From WRGT01 sp942493035 (lineage in GTDB: Bacteria > Spirochaetota > UBA4802 > UBA5550): a stretch of 64,000 bases of DNA. Positions within the stretch are counted from its first letter, which is position 1. Each line of letters starts with the position of its first letter. Below the pieces are notes generated by a model that saw nothing but the letters and a program-made list of their open reading frames with translations, had not been told where the DNA came from and made no database searches. The DNA lies in assembly GCA_942493035.1 (NCBI GenBank), contig OW818666.1:3224001-3288000 (forward strand). Direction: 5' to 3'. Positions 43,848 to 52,625 of this stretch are shown here, in pieces. Both the position numbers and the translations under genes were made by a program.

Positions 43848-44462
43848 TTAATACTTTATCTTTGAATACTTTTTAAGATATATAAATCTCATAAGAGCCG
43901 ATTCGATAACATTTATCGGTTTTGCTCCGCCGAGATATCTGCTCTGGATGTGAATCCGGCATGCCTTTTCGGTTATCATCGCAGTTGCAAGCGCGTCATC
44001 AAGTGAGATATCGGCACACATTGATCCTGAATCTTTAATGAGTAATGCACTCCGTCTTTTAATGAGAGATTTAATCCTGCCTGTATCGGAAAGCTCCGTA
44101 CATTTTATATCTATACCGGCTATCTGAGCTATATCATCAACATAGGGACGGACCGTTTCACCTGTACGCGAAACAGAGAGAGAGTACATCGTGCTGCTGT
44201 TGATGATAGCGCCGAGCCTTTTATGTCCTGCATAAAGAACACTATGTATCTCCGCAATTCTATCACTGTATGAAGAATTACCTTTTACATCAAATGTTAT
44301 CAGATCACTCTCCGACAGCGATGAGAGATCAGCTCCCTCTTTTGTCATCCAGACATTATCACCATCACGAAGGCTGACCCGATCATCGGCAGTTAGAACT
44401 CCGGAGATTACAGCGGGTTTACAATGCTCACCTAAAAATGAAAGTGCCTGTTTAATATCCAT
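43848..44462 (-). CDS. class II aldolase-fold protein without zinc ligands (pseudo-aldolase)
   Basis: A 204-residue member of the class II aldolase/adducin fold, recognisable from SSYSDRIAEIHSVLYAGHKRLGAIINSS and VRPYVDDIAQIAGIDI. The acid residue (Glu71) is kept, but the zinc-binding HxH is Asn88-Ser-Ser90 and the third His (ANHG in active enzymes) is KDSG near 143-146. It should not bind zinc or catalyse aldol cleavage. It follows an intact aldolase by 10 bases and is probably its partner or regulatory subunit. It could instead bind a ligand on its own. Confidence 0.75.
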   Translation of the reverse strand: MDIKQALSFLGEHCKPAVISGVLTADDRVSLRDGDNVWMTKEGADLSSLSESDLITFDVKGNSSYSDRIAEIHSVLYAGHKRLGAIINSSTMYSLSVSRTGETVRPYVDDIAQIAGIDIKCTELSDTGRIKSLIKRRSALLIKDSGSMCADISLDDALATAMITEKACRIHIQSRYLGGAKPINVIESALMRFIYLKKYSKIKY

Positions 44463-44472
44463 GTATAATCCC

Positions 44473-45126
44473 CTATCTCTTTACATTCTGAAGTTCGTAA
44501 TGTCCGCATATGGTCTTGTCATCTGCACTCTTAAGTCCTGTTATATCCATAAAGCACTTACCTATAATTTCTTCACAGACTTTTTCCAGAATCCTCGAAA
44601 CAGCAAATGCTTCATCAATATCTTTTCCAATGCATACTGCTCCATGATTTGCCATGAGGGCGCATCTTGAGATGCCGACGGCTTTTACAGTCTCCGATGT
44701 GAGTTTACCTGTTCCGGGGAGGCCATAGGACCCGCAACGGACAATATCTGTACCAAGTATTTCACGGTCAGATGCTGAAAGCACAGGCACGTCTTTACGC
44801 GCGGCTGAGCAGACCGAAGCGTTTAACTGATGTGTATGTATAATAGCACCTGATCCCGGCTGCTTTTTATAAATCTCCATGTGCAGCTTACGTTCCCCGG
44901 ATGGTTTTACATCTCCGACAAAACTGCCGTCGTTAAGATTTATAATAACTATATGCTCAGGCCGGACATCTTCATACTTCACACCGCTTGGTGTAATAGC
45001 CATGGTAAGTTCATCAATTCGTATACTGATGTTTCCCCATGTCCGTGCAACGAGCCCCTCTTTCACAAGACGGAGCCCCGCCGCACAGATATCCCGCTGA
45101 GCAGCAGAGATCAGATTTTTATTCAT
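44473..45126 (-). CDS. class II aldolase (L-fuculose-phosphate aldolase family)
   Basis: A 217-residue zinc aldolase of the FucA/AraD/RhaD group. The metal site is complete: Glu84 (GERKLHMEIYKK), His97 and His99 (IIHTHQLNAS) and His161 (MANHGAV). GNISIR near the N-terminus is the phosphate-binding signature. It would cleave a ketose 1-phosphate, or epimerise one, after phosphorylation by a kinase such as the FGGY protein at 51 kb. It overlaps the aminotransferase stop by four bases (ATGA) and is followed by the pseudo-aldolase. Confidence 0.9.
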   Translation of the reverse strand: MNKNLISAAQRDICAAGLRLVKEGLVARTWGNISIRIDELTMAITPSGVKYEDVRPEHIVIINLNDGSFVGDVKPSGERKLHMEIYKKQPGSGAIIHTHQLNASVCSAARKDVPVLSASDREILGTDIVRCGSYGLPGTGKLTSETVKAVGISRCALMANHGAVCIGKDIDEAFAVSRILEKVCEEIIGKCFMDITGLKSADDKTICGHYELQNVKR

Positions 45127-46628
45127 TTTACATTAACCCCTTCTATATTACGGAACACACGGTCAAAGCGTTTTAGAGATTCGTCAATATCTTTTTCGGT
45201 ATAGGCGGCACTGGTGTACATCCTTGATCCGGCGAGAGTTACAATTCCCTCAGCCATGTAAGCAGCACCCATCTCCTCCATAACCTCTTTTCTTGCTTTA
45301 ATCTCTTTCATTTTAGATGCAATCTCCCAGAACCTGGAGAAGTTGATGTCAAACAGCATTGTACCAACAGTCTCAAGGTGACAGATTGAGCCCTGATTAA
45401 AAGCGACAAAGGGAAGATTGTATTTTCCGATCATCTTCTGAAGTCCTGTGGTAAGCCGATCCCCCATAGCACCGGCTTTTTCGCAGGCATTTGTCCGCTC
45501 CATCTCCTTAAGAGTAAAGTATCCCGCAGCAGATGACAGAGGATTTGCAGCCATTGTTCCACCTACAAGCGCCTTCTTCGTTCCGGCCTGCAGTCCTGCC
45601 GCCATATATTTCATGTACTCCTTCTTCCCGCCAAGTCCGCCCGCTGACGGATACCCGCCGGCAACTACTTTCCCGAAAACAGTAAGGTCCGGCTCAACAC
45701 CAAAGTATCCCTGTGCGCCTGAAAGTCCCACACGGAACGCGGTAACAACTTCATCAAAAACCATCAGCGCTCCATACTTATCGCAGAGCTTGCGCACACC
45801 TGCGTTAAAGTCCTTATCCAGAGGACGTGTTCCGCTTTCCGGACCTAAAGGTTCAATCATAACCGCAGCTGTACCGCCTGAAAATTTATTTCTCCAGAGA
45901 AGTTTTTCCAGAGACTCAAGATCATTAGGATAAAATTCATTTGTTTTCTTAAATACATATTTCGGAATACCGTGTGATTCAAAATGACGTGTCCCGGGAA
46001 TACGGAGACCGTAGGCCAGCATATCGCTCCATCCGTGATATGCTCCCCCCATTTTAAGAATATGCTTCTTTTTTGTAGCCAGACGTGCAACACGTATTGA
46101 CGCCATGCACCCCTCAGTCCCTGACCCGAGCATTCTAAACATCTGAACTGTCGGTATATGTGAAGATATAAACTCTGCGAGTTTCAGCTCAAACTCATGA
46201 AACAGTCCTGTAGAAGGCCCGCATGTCTTAAGAAGTTTTATAACCTCGTTCAATACAGCCGGAGGATTAGAACCTAAAACCGTAGGCCCCCCTGCCTGCA
46301 GAAAATCGTAATACGTATTACCGTCAAGATCATAGAGCTTACACCCGTCGGCTTTAGTAAACACAAGCGGAAACGGAAAGTTGAATGCAAGGTTGTGCTG
46401 TACTCCACCGGGAATAACCTCTTTAGCCTCATTAATCATCTTTTTAGATTTTGTACATTTTTTTTCATAATACGAATCAAGATAGTTATCCAGAGCATCA
46501 CGTCGTAGTGAACGGATCGGCTGATTTATAAGAGTATTCAGCTGTTGCATTACCTCTTTTGTATCAGGGTATTCAGATATGGAAAATCCCGATGAGGGTA
46601 TTTCATTTTTTTTATTTTTCGGTGCCAT
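45123..46628 (-). CDS. class III aminotransferase (glutamate-1-semialdehyde aminomutase-like)
   Basis: A PLP enzyme of 501 residues from the ATG at 46628 (AAGGAG site; an upstream ATG would give 517). Features: IPGGVQHNLAF, the phosphate-binding SGTEGCMASIRVARLAT, GAYHGWSD, FDEVVTAFRVG with Asp292, and FGKVVAGGYP with the Schiff-base Lys320. An N-terminal extension of about 60 residues precedes the core. HemL itself is shorter and the context is catabolic, so this is probably a transaminase or aminomutase for a polar amine. It is the first gene of the aminotransferase-aldolase-pseudo-aldolase unit and is preceded by an operator shared with the rest of the locus. Confidence 0.87.
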   Translation of the reverse strand: MAPKNKKNEIPSSGFSISEYPDTKEVMQQLNTLINQPIRSLRRDALDNYLDSYYEKKCTKSKKMINEAKEVIPGGVQHNLAFNFPFPLVFTKADGCKLYDLDGNTYYDFLQAGGPTVLGSNPPAVLNEVIKLLKTCGPSTGLFHEFELKLAEFISSHIPTVQMFRMLGSGTEGCMASIRVARLATKKKHILKMGGAYHGWSDMLAYGLRIPGTRHFESHGIPKYVFKKTNEFYPNDLESLEKLLWRNKFSGGTAAVMIEPLGPESGTRPLDKDFNAGVRKLCDKYGALMVFDEVVTAFRVGLSGAQGYFGVEPDLTVFGKVVAGGYPSAGGLGGKKEYMKYMAAGLQAGTKKALVGGTMAANPLSSAAGYFTLKEMERTNACEKAGAMGDRLTTGLQKMIGKYNLPFVAFNQGSICHLETVGTMLFDINFSRFWEIASKMKEIKARKEVMEEMGAAYMAEGIVTLAGSRMYTSAAYTEKDIDESLKRFDRVFRNIEGVNVK

Positions 46629-46674
46629 TATAGCTCTCCTTAAAAGTTTTTCACAAAACACTTTGATCACAAAC

Positions 46675-46719
46675 AAGTGAGTGGCGACTCACTTTATCAT
46701 ACTAATCTTTTTTTGTCAA
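46675..46719 (-). promoter_or_regulatory. operator 1 and promoter of the aminotransferase-aldolase unit
   Basis: AAGTGAGT (46675-46682), four bases, ACTCACTT (46687-46694): a perfect 8-bp inverted repeat. On the minus strand TTGACA (46714-46719), 17 bases, TAAAGT (46691-46696) form the promoter, with the -10 inside the operator. The rest of the 46629-46989 gap is AT-rich; a GACGGCG/CGCCGTC hairpin at 46942-46977 follows the glutamate dehydrogenase stop and may help terminate it. Confidence 0.85.
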
Positions 46720-46989
46720 TCAATTTTACATTATTGACTGAGTACAGACAGATTATGATGTAATAGAATAAGTTCAATACCAGCGGATCATTGGACTTCA
46801 AATCTGCCCGAAAAGGGCCTTTTTCATTAAAAAATCAAACCTAATGTTCACTTTTTCAATAAACACTCCATCAGTGCAAAAGTATTTCAAAATCATTCAT
46901 AATTAATCCTTTTGCCGATAAATATTTTACATCAGAAATCTGACGGCGGCCGGACTGCCGGAGTTCCACACGCCGTCTTAATGAGTTTA

Positions 46990-49923
46990 CTAATGGGCCG
47001 GAATTTCATCTGTGATTAAATTCTCTGCGAATGAATCCCTCATTTTATTAATCGTAATAATGAACTGATCCGATAAACGGCATTCATCTGAAGCATTGCG
47101 GATGCCAAGAGCAAGGTAAGCGGTTCGCAGCGAAATTTTATATCCGCGTGAAAGAGTAATAGTCGTCACTGTAGCATGACGCAAAATAAACTTAAAAGCG
47201 TATTCATATACTTTTTCATCAATATGCATTGTATTTTCCAGAATGGCATCCGGATGAAAATGCATAATGAGATTATGCACTACCGGATGTACAAAATCAT
47301 TTTCATAAATCATACAGTATCCGAACTGCCTGATTAACCCGTTCAGCCATTCAAAATACGAGGCCAGCACACCGCCTGAATTCGCAAGGATATCCGGAAA
47401 TGAAATTTTTCCGTTCTCGGCAAGTACATCTTCAGCTTCGGATGTTGCAGGTCCGTTTGCACCCTGCAGCATATAATCCCCTTCAAATGCCCTCACATAG
47501 AGGTGTGTGCCGTCTTCCCTTTCAACCGTAGTTATTACATCCTCAAGCGCAGAGGGGACAATAACATTTGCAAGAGCTCCAAGCGGTCTGATTGTATCAT
47601 TCAAAAAAAATTCAGACCCATCTCTGAGTTCAGGAGGAAGATCCGACAATCTGGAATTTCCGGATTTGCAGATATCGTATATTCTATCAATATCCGGGAT
47701 TCCCCGATCATTGACAAGAGTCCCGCTGACATCCGAAATTATTTTTACCTTTGAACCGATTTTATAAACAATATCACCCAACGACGCACCGACCTTTCCA
47801 AATCCCTGAATTGCGAATGTAAGCATCCTGATTTTTTTATTTGCCTTTTGATAAAAATCATCATCAAGGCGGATTGCTTCACCGACATTTTCTGCCTGCG
47901 ACCAGAGTAATCCGTTATTAAATTCATGATAATTCTGCTGCGCAGCCAGAACTTCAAACAAACCTTTCCCGGTCGCGCCGCTTCTGAGTGAAAGCCCTTT
48001 ATCACCGGGCTTTCCAGTTATAGCCGGCGCGGTAAACCACTCAACTTTCTTTATATCAGATGCAAGCTCACGAATTTTTGCATTATCCGTTACCGGTATC
48101 CCGAAATTCTCCCGCAAAATTTTTGCCTGCGGGGAATCACACCCGATCGATCCTTTAGAGATGCTTACGATATCACAATAGGCATTTTGTGTTATGCGGT
48201 CAAAAATGATCCCTATCTCTTCTCCCCCCACACCCACATCACCAGCCGGTACATCCGAGAGCGGCCCGACCTGTGCCTTGTAGTAGAGAAAGTCCGCATA
48301 CGCCTGAAGAACATTCTGCCGCGCTCGGGTTTTCACATCAGCAATACATGAGTCAAACCGGATGTCGCCTAGAATTCCCCCCTTGCCTATTGTATATTTC
48401 GGGATACCGATTCCCAATGTTTTAAACAGCATATTGGTTGCCAGTGCACCTTCTCCTGAAAATGAAACATGTCTCTCATGTGCACGGATTCCGCCCTTGC
48501 CTATACCATCGCCGTTTATTCGGATAAATAAATACGTGTTCTGCGTGACCGGTTCGACATAATCGCTGTAGTAAATATCACGATATTTTATCAGCTTGAT
48601 AATTTCATCGTCGGTGAGCGGCCGGGAAGGACGGTCTTTTTCACGTTCAATCGGGACAGTTGCAGCAGAAAAAATATTTTTGAGAGTTGACCAGTAGTAG
48701 TCATTTTTCATCTCAACTGTGGGATTGAGAAGATAATGCTTGATAAGGCCGAATGCCTTATAGCGGATTTCCATATTATTTTCATTTAAAAGCAGCACCA
48801 GCGGGACAAGATACTCCCGTTGTTTATTTTTCTGCATGTGATCAATAAGTCCAAGTTTTTGATATTCTTTAGCATCTTTAATAGTATTAAGCATGTTTTT
48901 AATCGTACCGACAGACACCGGGGTTGACTTGAGCAGAATAAGCCTGTTAAATATTTCATTGTGCAGAAATTCTGCTTCATCTTCATTGATAGACTGATCT
49001 TTCATAAATGTTGTGAACGCTATATAATACCGCCCGTCTATCAGGAATGTTTCAAAGAACTGCCGTACAAACGAGATGCCCCTGCGCTCAAATATTGTAT
49101 TGATTGTTTCGTAATTCTCCTGAAACTTTTCCCGGGTAAGCCATAAGTGTATAAATGATTCGGACATATCGATTTTCCCGGGAAAATCGATATCGGCAAT
49201 ATATACATCGTTTCCATGCCTCGCCATATCTTTAAAAACAAGCCACTGAGAAATATATAATTTAAGATTAATCCGATCCGGTGATTCCATGAGCGCTGTA
49301 AGAAATTTCTCTGACGCAGATTCAACAAAGGAACGCATGTCAGATTCAGTAATTTCCATTGATTCTGCACCGAGACTGCCGCGTATGTGAGCACACATTT
49401 TTTCGATACAAGCTGCATCCTTATTACGCACCGGTTCCTCATCGAGAATATACAATCGCCTTGTATCCATTTTTTTCTTATTTATTATTTCAAAAGCTGA
49501 GAGCCTGAAAACAGCATTAGTACCGTATTTTATTATTTCCTGTATTTTTGTTTCGGTTGCTTTTATAAGATTATGGTTTTTTGATATCAGAAACAGCTGC
49601 TTCCGTTCAAAGTCGCCCACAACCTGGATATTCGCATATCCCCCCTCAACCGTAACATCACTGTCCTTTTCCTGATAGCGGTTATGGGAGATAAGAAATG
49701 AAATATCTTCAATCTGAAGCGCGGGATACATATCATCATACAGATCCACGTTTTGTGCAACATTTTCGATTTCATGAAGAATTGAATCAGATGACAGATC
49801 CGAGTTTTTCAAAAGATGTTCATATAAAAAGATTAATTCATCATTTGAAAATCCGGGCATAGAGATATTTTTCAGACGTTCAGATGCATCGACTTCTTTA
49901 ACTAAAGTTTTTTCCCCATCCAT
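46990..49923 (-). CDS. large NAD-specific glutamate dehydrogenase
   Basis: About 977 residues from the ATG at 49923 (GGGGG upstream; the longer frame to 49980 runs into the operator). The C-terminal half carries the Glu/Leu/Phe/Val dehydrogenase domains: RINGDGIGKGGIRAHERHVSFSGEGALATNML, then FAIQGFGKVGASLGDIVYKIGSKVKIISDVSG (the NAD-binding Rossmann motif) and ANSGGVLASYFEWLNGL. The N-terminal 450 residues are the regulatory region of the high-molecular-weight GDH group. It converts glutamate to 2-oxoglutarate and ammonia. Here it is controlled with an aminotransferase, so it probably regenerates the amino-group acceptor. Confidence 0.88.
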   Translation of the reverse strand: MDGEKTLVKEVDASERLKNISMPGFSNDELIFLYEHLLKNSDLSSDSILHEIENVAQNVDLYDDMYPALQIEDISFLISHNRYQEKDSDVTVEGGYANIQVVGDFERKQLFLISKNHNLIKATETKIQEIIKYGTNAVFRLSAFEIINKKKMDTRRLYILDEEPVRNKDAACIEKMCAHIRGSLGAESMEITESDMRSFVESASEKFLTALMESPDRINLKLYISQWLVFKDMARHGNDVYIADIDFPGKIDMSESFIHLWLTREKFQENYETINTIFERRGISFVRQFFETFLIDGRYYIAFTTFMKDQSINEDEAEFLHNEIFNRLILLKSTPVSVGTIKNMLNTIKDAKEYQKLGLIDHMQKNKQREYLVPLVLLLNENNMEIRYKAFGLIKHYLLNPTVEMKNDYYWSTLKNIFSAATVPIEREKDRPSRPLTDDEIIKLIKYRDIYYSDYVEPVTQNTYLFIRINGDGIGKGGIRAHERHVSFSGEGALATNMLFKTLGIGIPKYTIGKGGILGDIRFDSCIADVKTRARQNVLQAYADFLYYKAQVGPLSDVPAGDVGVGGEEIGIIFDRITQNAYCDIVSISKGSIGCDSPQAKILRENFGIPVTDNAKIRELASDIKKVEWFTAPAITGKPGDKGLSLRSGATGKGLFEVLAAQQNYHEFNNGLLWSQAENVGEAIRLDDDFYQKANKKIRMLTFAIQGFGKVGASLGDIVYKIGSKVKIISDVSGTLVNDRGIPDIDRIYDICKSGNSRLSDLPPELRDGSEFFLNDTIRPLGALANVIVPSALEDVITTVEREDGTHLYVRAFEGDYMLQGANGPATSEAEDVLAENGKISFPDILANSGGVLASYFEWLNGLIRQFGYCMIYENDFVHPVVHNLIMHFHPDAILENTMHIDEKVYEYAFKFILRHATVTTITLSRGYKISLRTAYLALGIRNASDECRLSDQFIITINKMRDSFAENLITDEIPAH

Positions 49924-49952
49924 AATACAACCCCCTGAATTATTATATTGCA

Positions 49953-49992
49953 TATGAGCATAAAGTGAGTAGTCACTCACTTTATGCTCATA
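49953..49992. promoter_or_regulatory. operator 2, upstream of glutamate dehydrogenase
   Basis: A perfect inverted repeat with 18-bp arms, TATGAGCATAAAGTGAGT (49953-49970), spacer AGTC, and its complement to 49992. It contains the common core AAGTGAGT-4-ACTCACTT. Its position lies 30 bases before the glutamate dehydrogenase start. No -35 box is found at the right distance on the minus strand, so this looks like an operator below the divergent promoter rather than a promoter itself. Confidence 0.85.
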
Positions 49993-50119
49993 AAATCAGC
50001 CTTTCCCCGAATTTTTATGCAAAAAGGGCCAGGAATTCAGGAAAATTTAAAAATGAACCATTAGTTTAAGTTATACGGAGAATTGCGGTAGATCACCGTA
50101 ATTCTCCATAAAAATGTTC

Positions 50120-50191
50120 TTGACAAAACACCCGATTTACCCATAAAGTGAGTGATGACTCACTTTATGGGTATTATTATTTTTTTGTCAA
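50120..50191. promoter_or_regulatory. operator 3 with overlapping bidirectional promoters
   Basis: A perfect inverted repeat with 16-bp arms, TACCCATAAAGTGAGT (50138-50153), spacer GATG, complement to 50173. Plus strand: TTGACA (50120-50125), 18 bases, TAAAGT (50144-50149). Minus strand: TTGACA (50186-50191), 18 bases, TAAAGT (50162-50167). Both -10 boxes lie inside the operator arms, so one bound dimer could silence both directions. The rest of the 49981-50344 gap shows nothing else. Confidence 0.85.
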
Positions 50192-50344
50192 TCAATTTCG
50201 CTATTTTTACAGAGTAATCGCAAAAAGTGATATTTTCAATACCACAGAAAATTATAATTAAGACGCTCGGGCAAAAGCCGGAATTTTCTGTACTGCCGTT
50301 TTTGTTAAAAGAATATAAAAACTGAAAGGGAATTAATCATCAGC

Positions 50345-51016
50345 ATGACAAAATATAACAATGAACTATTTGACAGGCTCCCCGCTGAAAAACGCGAAAA
50401 AATTCTCCGCATCGCAGCTGAAGAGTTTGCGCTGATGGGTTATGCCGGTACAAACACAAATATTATTGCAGAGAAAGCAGGTATAAGCGTCGGTGCCCTT
50501 TTTAAATATTTCGGCAGCAAGGAGAACTGCTTTCTCTCTGTTCTTAAAGAGGGACTCAAACAGCTGGAACGGATACTCGGCGGAATAATGGCGGAAAAAG
50601 AACCGATACTTACAAAAATCGAAAAAGTAATAAAGCTTATCCCTGAATATTCGAAAGTACATGGTGAGATGGTCAGACTTTATTTTGAAGTTACCAGCCA
50701 CGGTGAAATTGAAAGTATACGGGAATTCGGAAAAAAATTCGAAGGGTTAAGTGCAAAGGCCTACAGGCATATTATGAAGGAGGCGAAAAAAGAGGGACTG
50801 CTCCCCGCCGATGCCGACGAGAACATATATGCCTTCTGTCTGGACAATCTCTTCATGATGCTTCAGTTTTCCTACGCCTGCACTTATTACCAGCAGCGGA
50901 AAGATATATACCTTGGAGAGAGGAAAGCCCGTAACGATGCGCTTGTAACCTCTCAGATAATGCAGTTTATAAAAGGGGCAATTGCTCCGGGAGCAGTGAT
51001 CAATGACAAAAAATGA
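50345..51016 (+). CDS. TetR-family regulator of the amino-compound locus
   Basis: A 223-residue regulator. The helix-turn-helix is IAAEEFALMGYAGTNTNIIAEKAGISVGALFKYFGSKENCF (about residues 20-61), the classic TetR DNA-binding domain; the remainder is a helical ligand domain. It is the first gene of the TetR-kinase-permease unit, directly below operator 3. TetR proteins bind palindromes of about this length, and no other regulator is nearby, so it is the likely repressor of all three units. The inducer would be the imported compound or a derivative. It overlaps the kinase gene by 14 bases. Confidence 0.92.
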   Translation: MTKYNNELFDRLPAEKREKILRIAAEEFALMGYAGTNTNIIAEKAGISVGALFKYFGSKENCFLSVLKEGLKQLERILGGIMAEKEPILTKIEKVIKLIPEYSKVHGEMVRLYFEVTSHGEIESIREFGKKFEGLSAKAYRHIMKEAKKEGLLPADADENIYAFCLDNLFMMLQFSYACTYYQQRKDIYLGERKARNDALVTSQIMQFIKGAIAPGAVINDKK

Positions 51017-52604
51017 ATACGTTATAGCCTACGACATCGGTACAACAGGGGTAAAGACCTGTCTCTTTTCACTTGAAGAGACACTCGTTCTTAAAGCAGA
51101 ATCATTAAAAGGTTATGATCTTGTAATAGGAAATAATGGTGAGGCCGAACAGGATCCCGATCAGTGGTGGAGCGCCATGTGTGAATCCACAAAGGAGATA
51201 CTGACACATACAAACATCAAGCCATCCGAAGTAAGTGGGATTTCATTCTGTTCACAGATGCAGGGACTGGTGCTCGTTGACAAAAACGGCAGTCATCTCC
51301 GTCCGGCAATGAGCTATATGGATCAGCGGGCGGCTGGGCAGAAACACAACTCCATTGAACATGGAATACAGATTGCAGGGATTAACCTGTTCAAACTTCT
51401 TCCATGGCTTTATATCGCAGGAGCAGTGGGGGCCAGTGTAAAAGATCCGATCTGGAAATACCACTGGGTACAGGACAATGAACCGGAGATTTTTTCCAGA
51501 GTTCACAAATGGCTTGATGTTAAGGAATACCTAATTGCCCGTGCCACAGGAAAATTTATAATGACACGGGATTCCGCCTTCGCGACTTTTATGTACGATT
51601 CACGGCCCGGTAAATTTAAATGGAGCAGAAGACTCTGCAGAATGCTTAAAGTTGACTACAACCATCTCCCCGATGTAATTGAATCTACTGATTGCGCCGG
51701 TGAACTCAGAGGAGATCAGGCTGCGGAACTCGGTCTTATTCCGGGAATTAAAATTTTCGGCGGCGGAGGTGATGCTTCTCTTATCGGTGTCGGCGCAGGT
51801 GCAGTTGAAAACGGAGATACCCATATCTACATAGGAACCTCCGGATGGGTCTCAACCGTAACTGATAGAAGAAAAGTAGACATCAACTATATGATAGCCT
51901 CTGTAATCGGCGCGCAGCATGGACTCTATAACTATTTTGCGGAACAGGAGACTTCAGGCAAATGCCTTGAGTGGGTAAAGAACCATCTGGCACTGGATGA
52001 AATCGGTATCTATCTCGAAAAGAAACATGTGACAGACGATCCTGAATCGATGTACCGCACACTTTACGATTACTTATCGTATACAATAACAGAAACTCCT
52101 GCCGGAAGCAGCGGAGTTATATTCACGCCATGGCTCCACGGAAACAGATGTCCATTTGAAGACCCCTCCGCAAGGGGGATGTTTTTCAACCTCAGTCTCT
52201 CTACAGGTAAAAGATCAATGATACGTTCCGTTGTTGAAGGTATCTGTTTCCACAAAAAATGGATGCTTGAAGCGCAGGATACTAAAGTAAAAACTTCAAA
52301 GACAATACGCTTCGTCGGCGGCGGGGCTCTTTCAAAAGTGACTTGTCAGATACTGGCCGATATAACAGAAAGAACAATCGAAACAATTGAAAATCCCCAG
52401 AACGCAGGCGCAATGGGAGCCGCGCTGGTCTGTGCTGTGGGGCTGGGGAGACTTTCATCTTTCAGCGAGGCGAAAAAATATATAAAAGTAACCGGCACTT
52501 ATACTCCCGATGAAAAGAACAGAACCGTGTACAGCAAAAATTTTGGAGTCTTTAAAAAGTTATACACATCAAACAGAAAATTATTTAAAATTCTCAACGG
52601 ATAA
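51003..52604 (+). CDS. FGGY-family carbohydrate kinase
   Basis: A 533-residue kinase of the xylulokinase/glycerol kinase family. Seen: AYDIGTTGVKTCLF (phosphate 1), SFCSQMQGLVLVDKNG and AMSYMDQRAAGQ (substrate region with the catalytic Asp near 246 in GGGGDAS), IGTSGWVSTV (phosphate 2) and FVGGGALSKVTCQILADI (adenosine motif). Members phosphorylate ketoses, aldoses or polyols such as xylulose, fuculose, ribulose and erythritol; the sequence does not say which. With the class II aldolase of the same regulon, a kinase-then-aldolase route is plausible. Its start lies inside the TetR gene, so the two are coupled. Confidence 0.92.
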   Translation: MTKNEYVIAYDIGTTGVKTCLFSLEETLVLKAESLKGYDLVIGNNGEAEQDPDQWWSAMCESTKEILTHTNIKPSEVSGISFCSQMQGLVLVDKNGSHLRPAMSYMDQRAAGQKHNSIEHGIQIAGINLFKLLPWLYIAGAVGASVKDPIWKYHWVQDNEPEIFSRVHKWLDVKEYLIARATGKFIMTRDSAFATFMYDSRPGKFKWSRRLCRMLKVDYNHLPDVIESTDCAGELRGDQAAELGLIPGIKIFGGGGDASLIGVGAGAVENGDTHIYIGTSGWVSTVTDRRKVDINYMIASVIGAQHGLYNYFAEQETSGKCLEWVKNHLALDEIGIYLEKKHVTDDPESMYRTLYDYLSYTITETPAGSSGVIFTPWLHGNRCPFEDPSARGMFFNLSLSTGKRSMIRSVVEGICFHKKWMLEAQDTKVKTSKTIRFVGGGALSKVTCQILADITERTIETIENPQNAGAMGAALVCAVGLGRLSSFSEAKKYIKVTGTYTPDEKNRTVYSKNFGVFKKLYTSNRKLFKILNG

Positions 52605-52625
52605 CTCTAACAAAAAGGAGAAACA

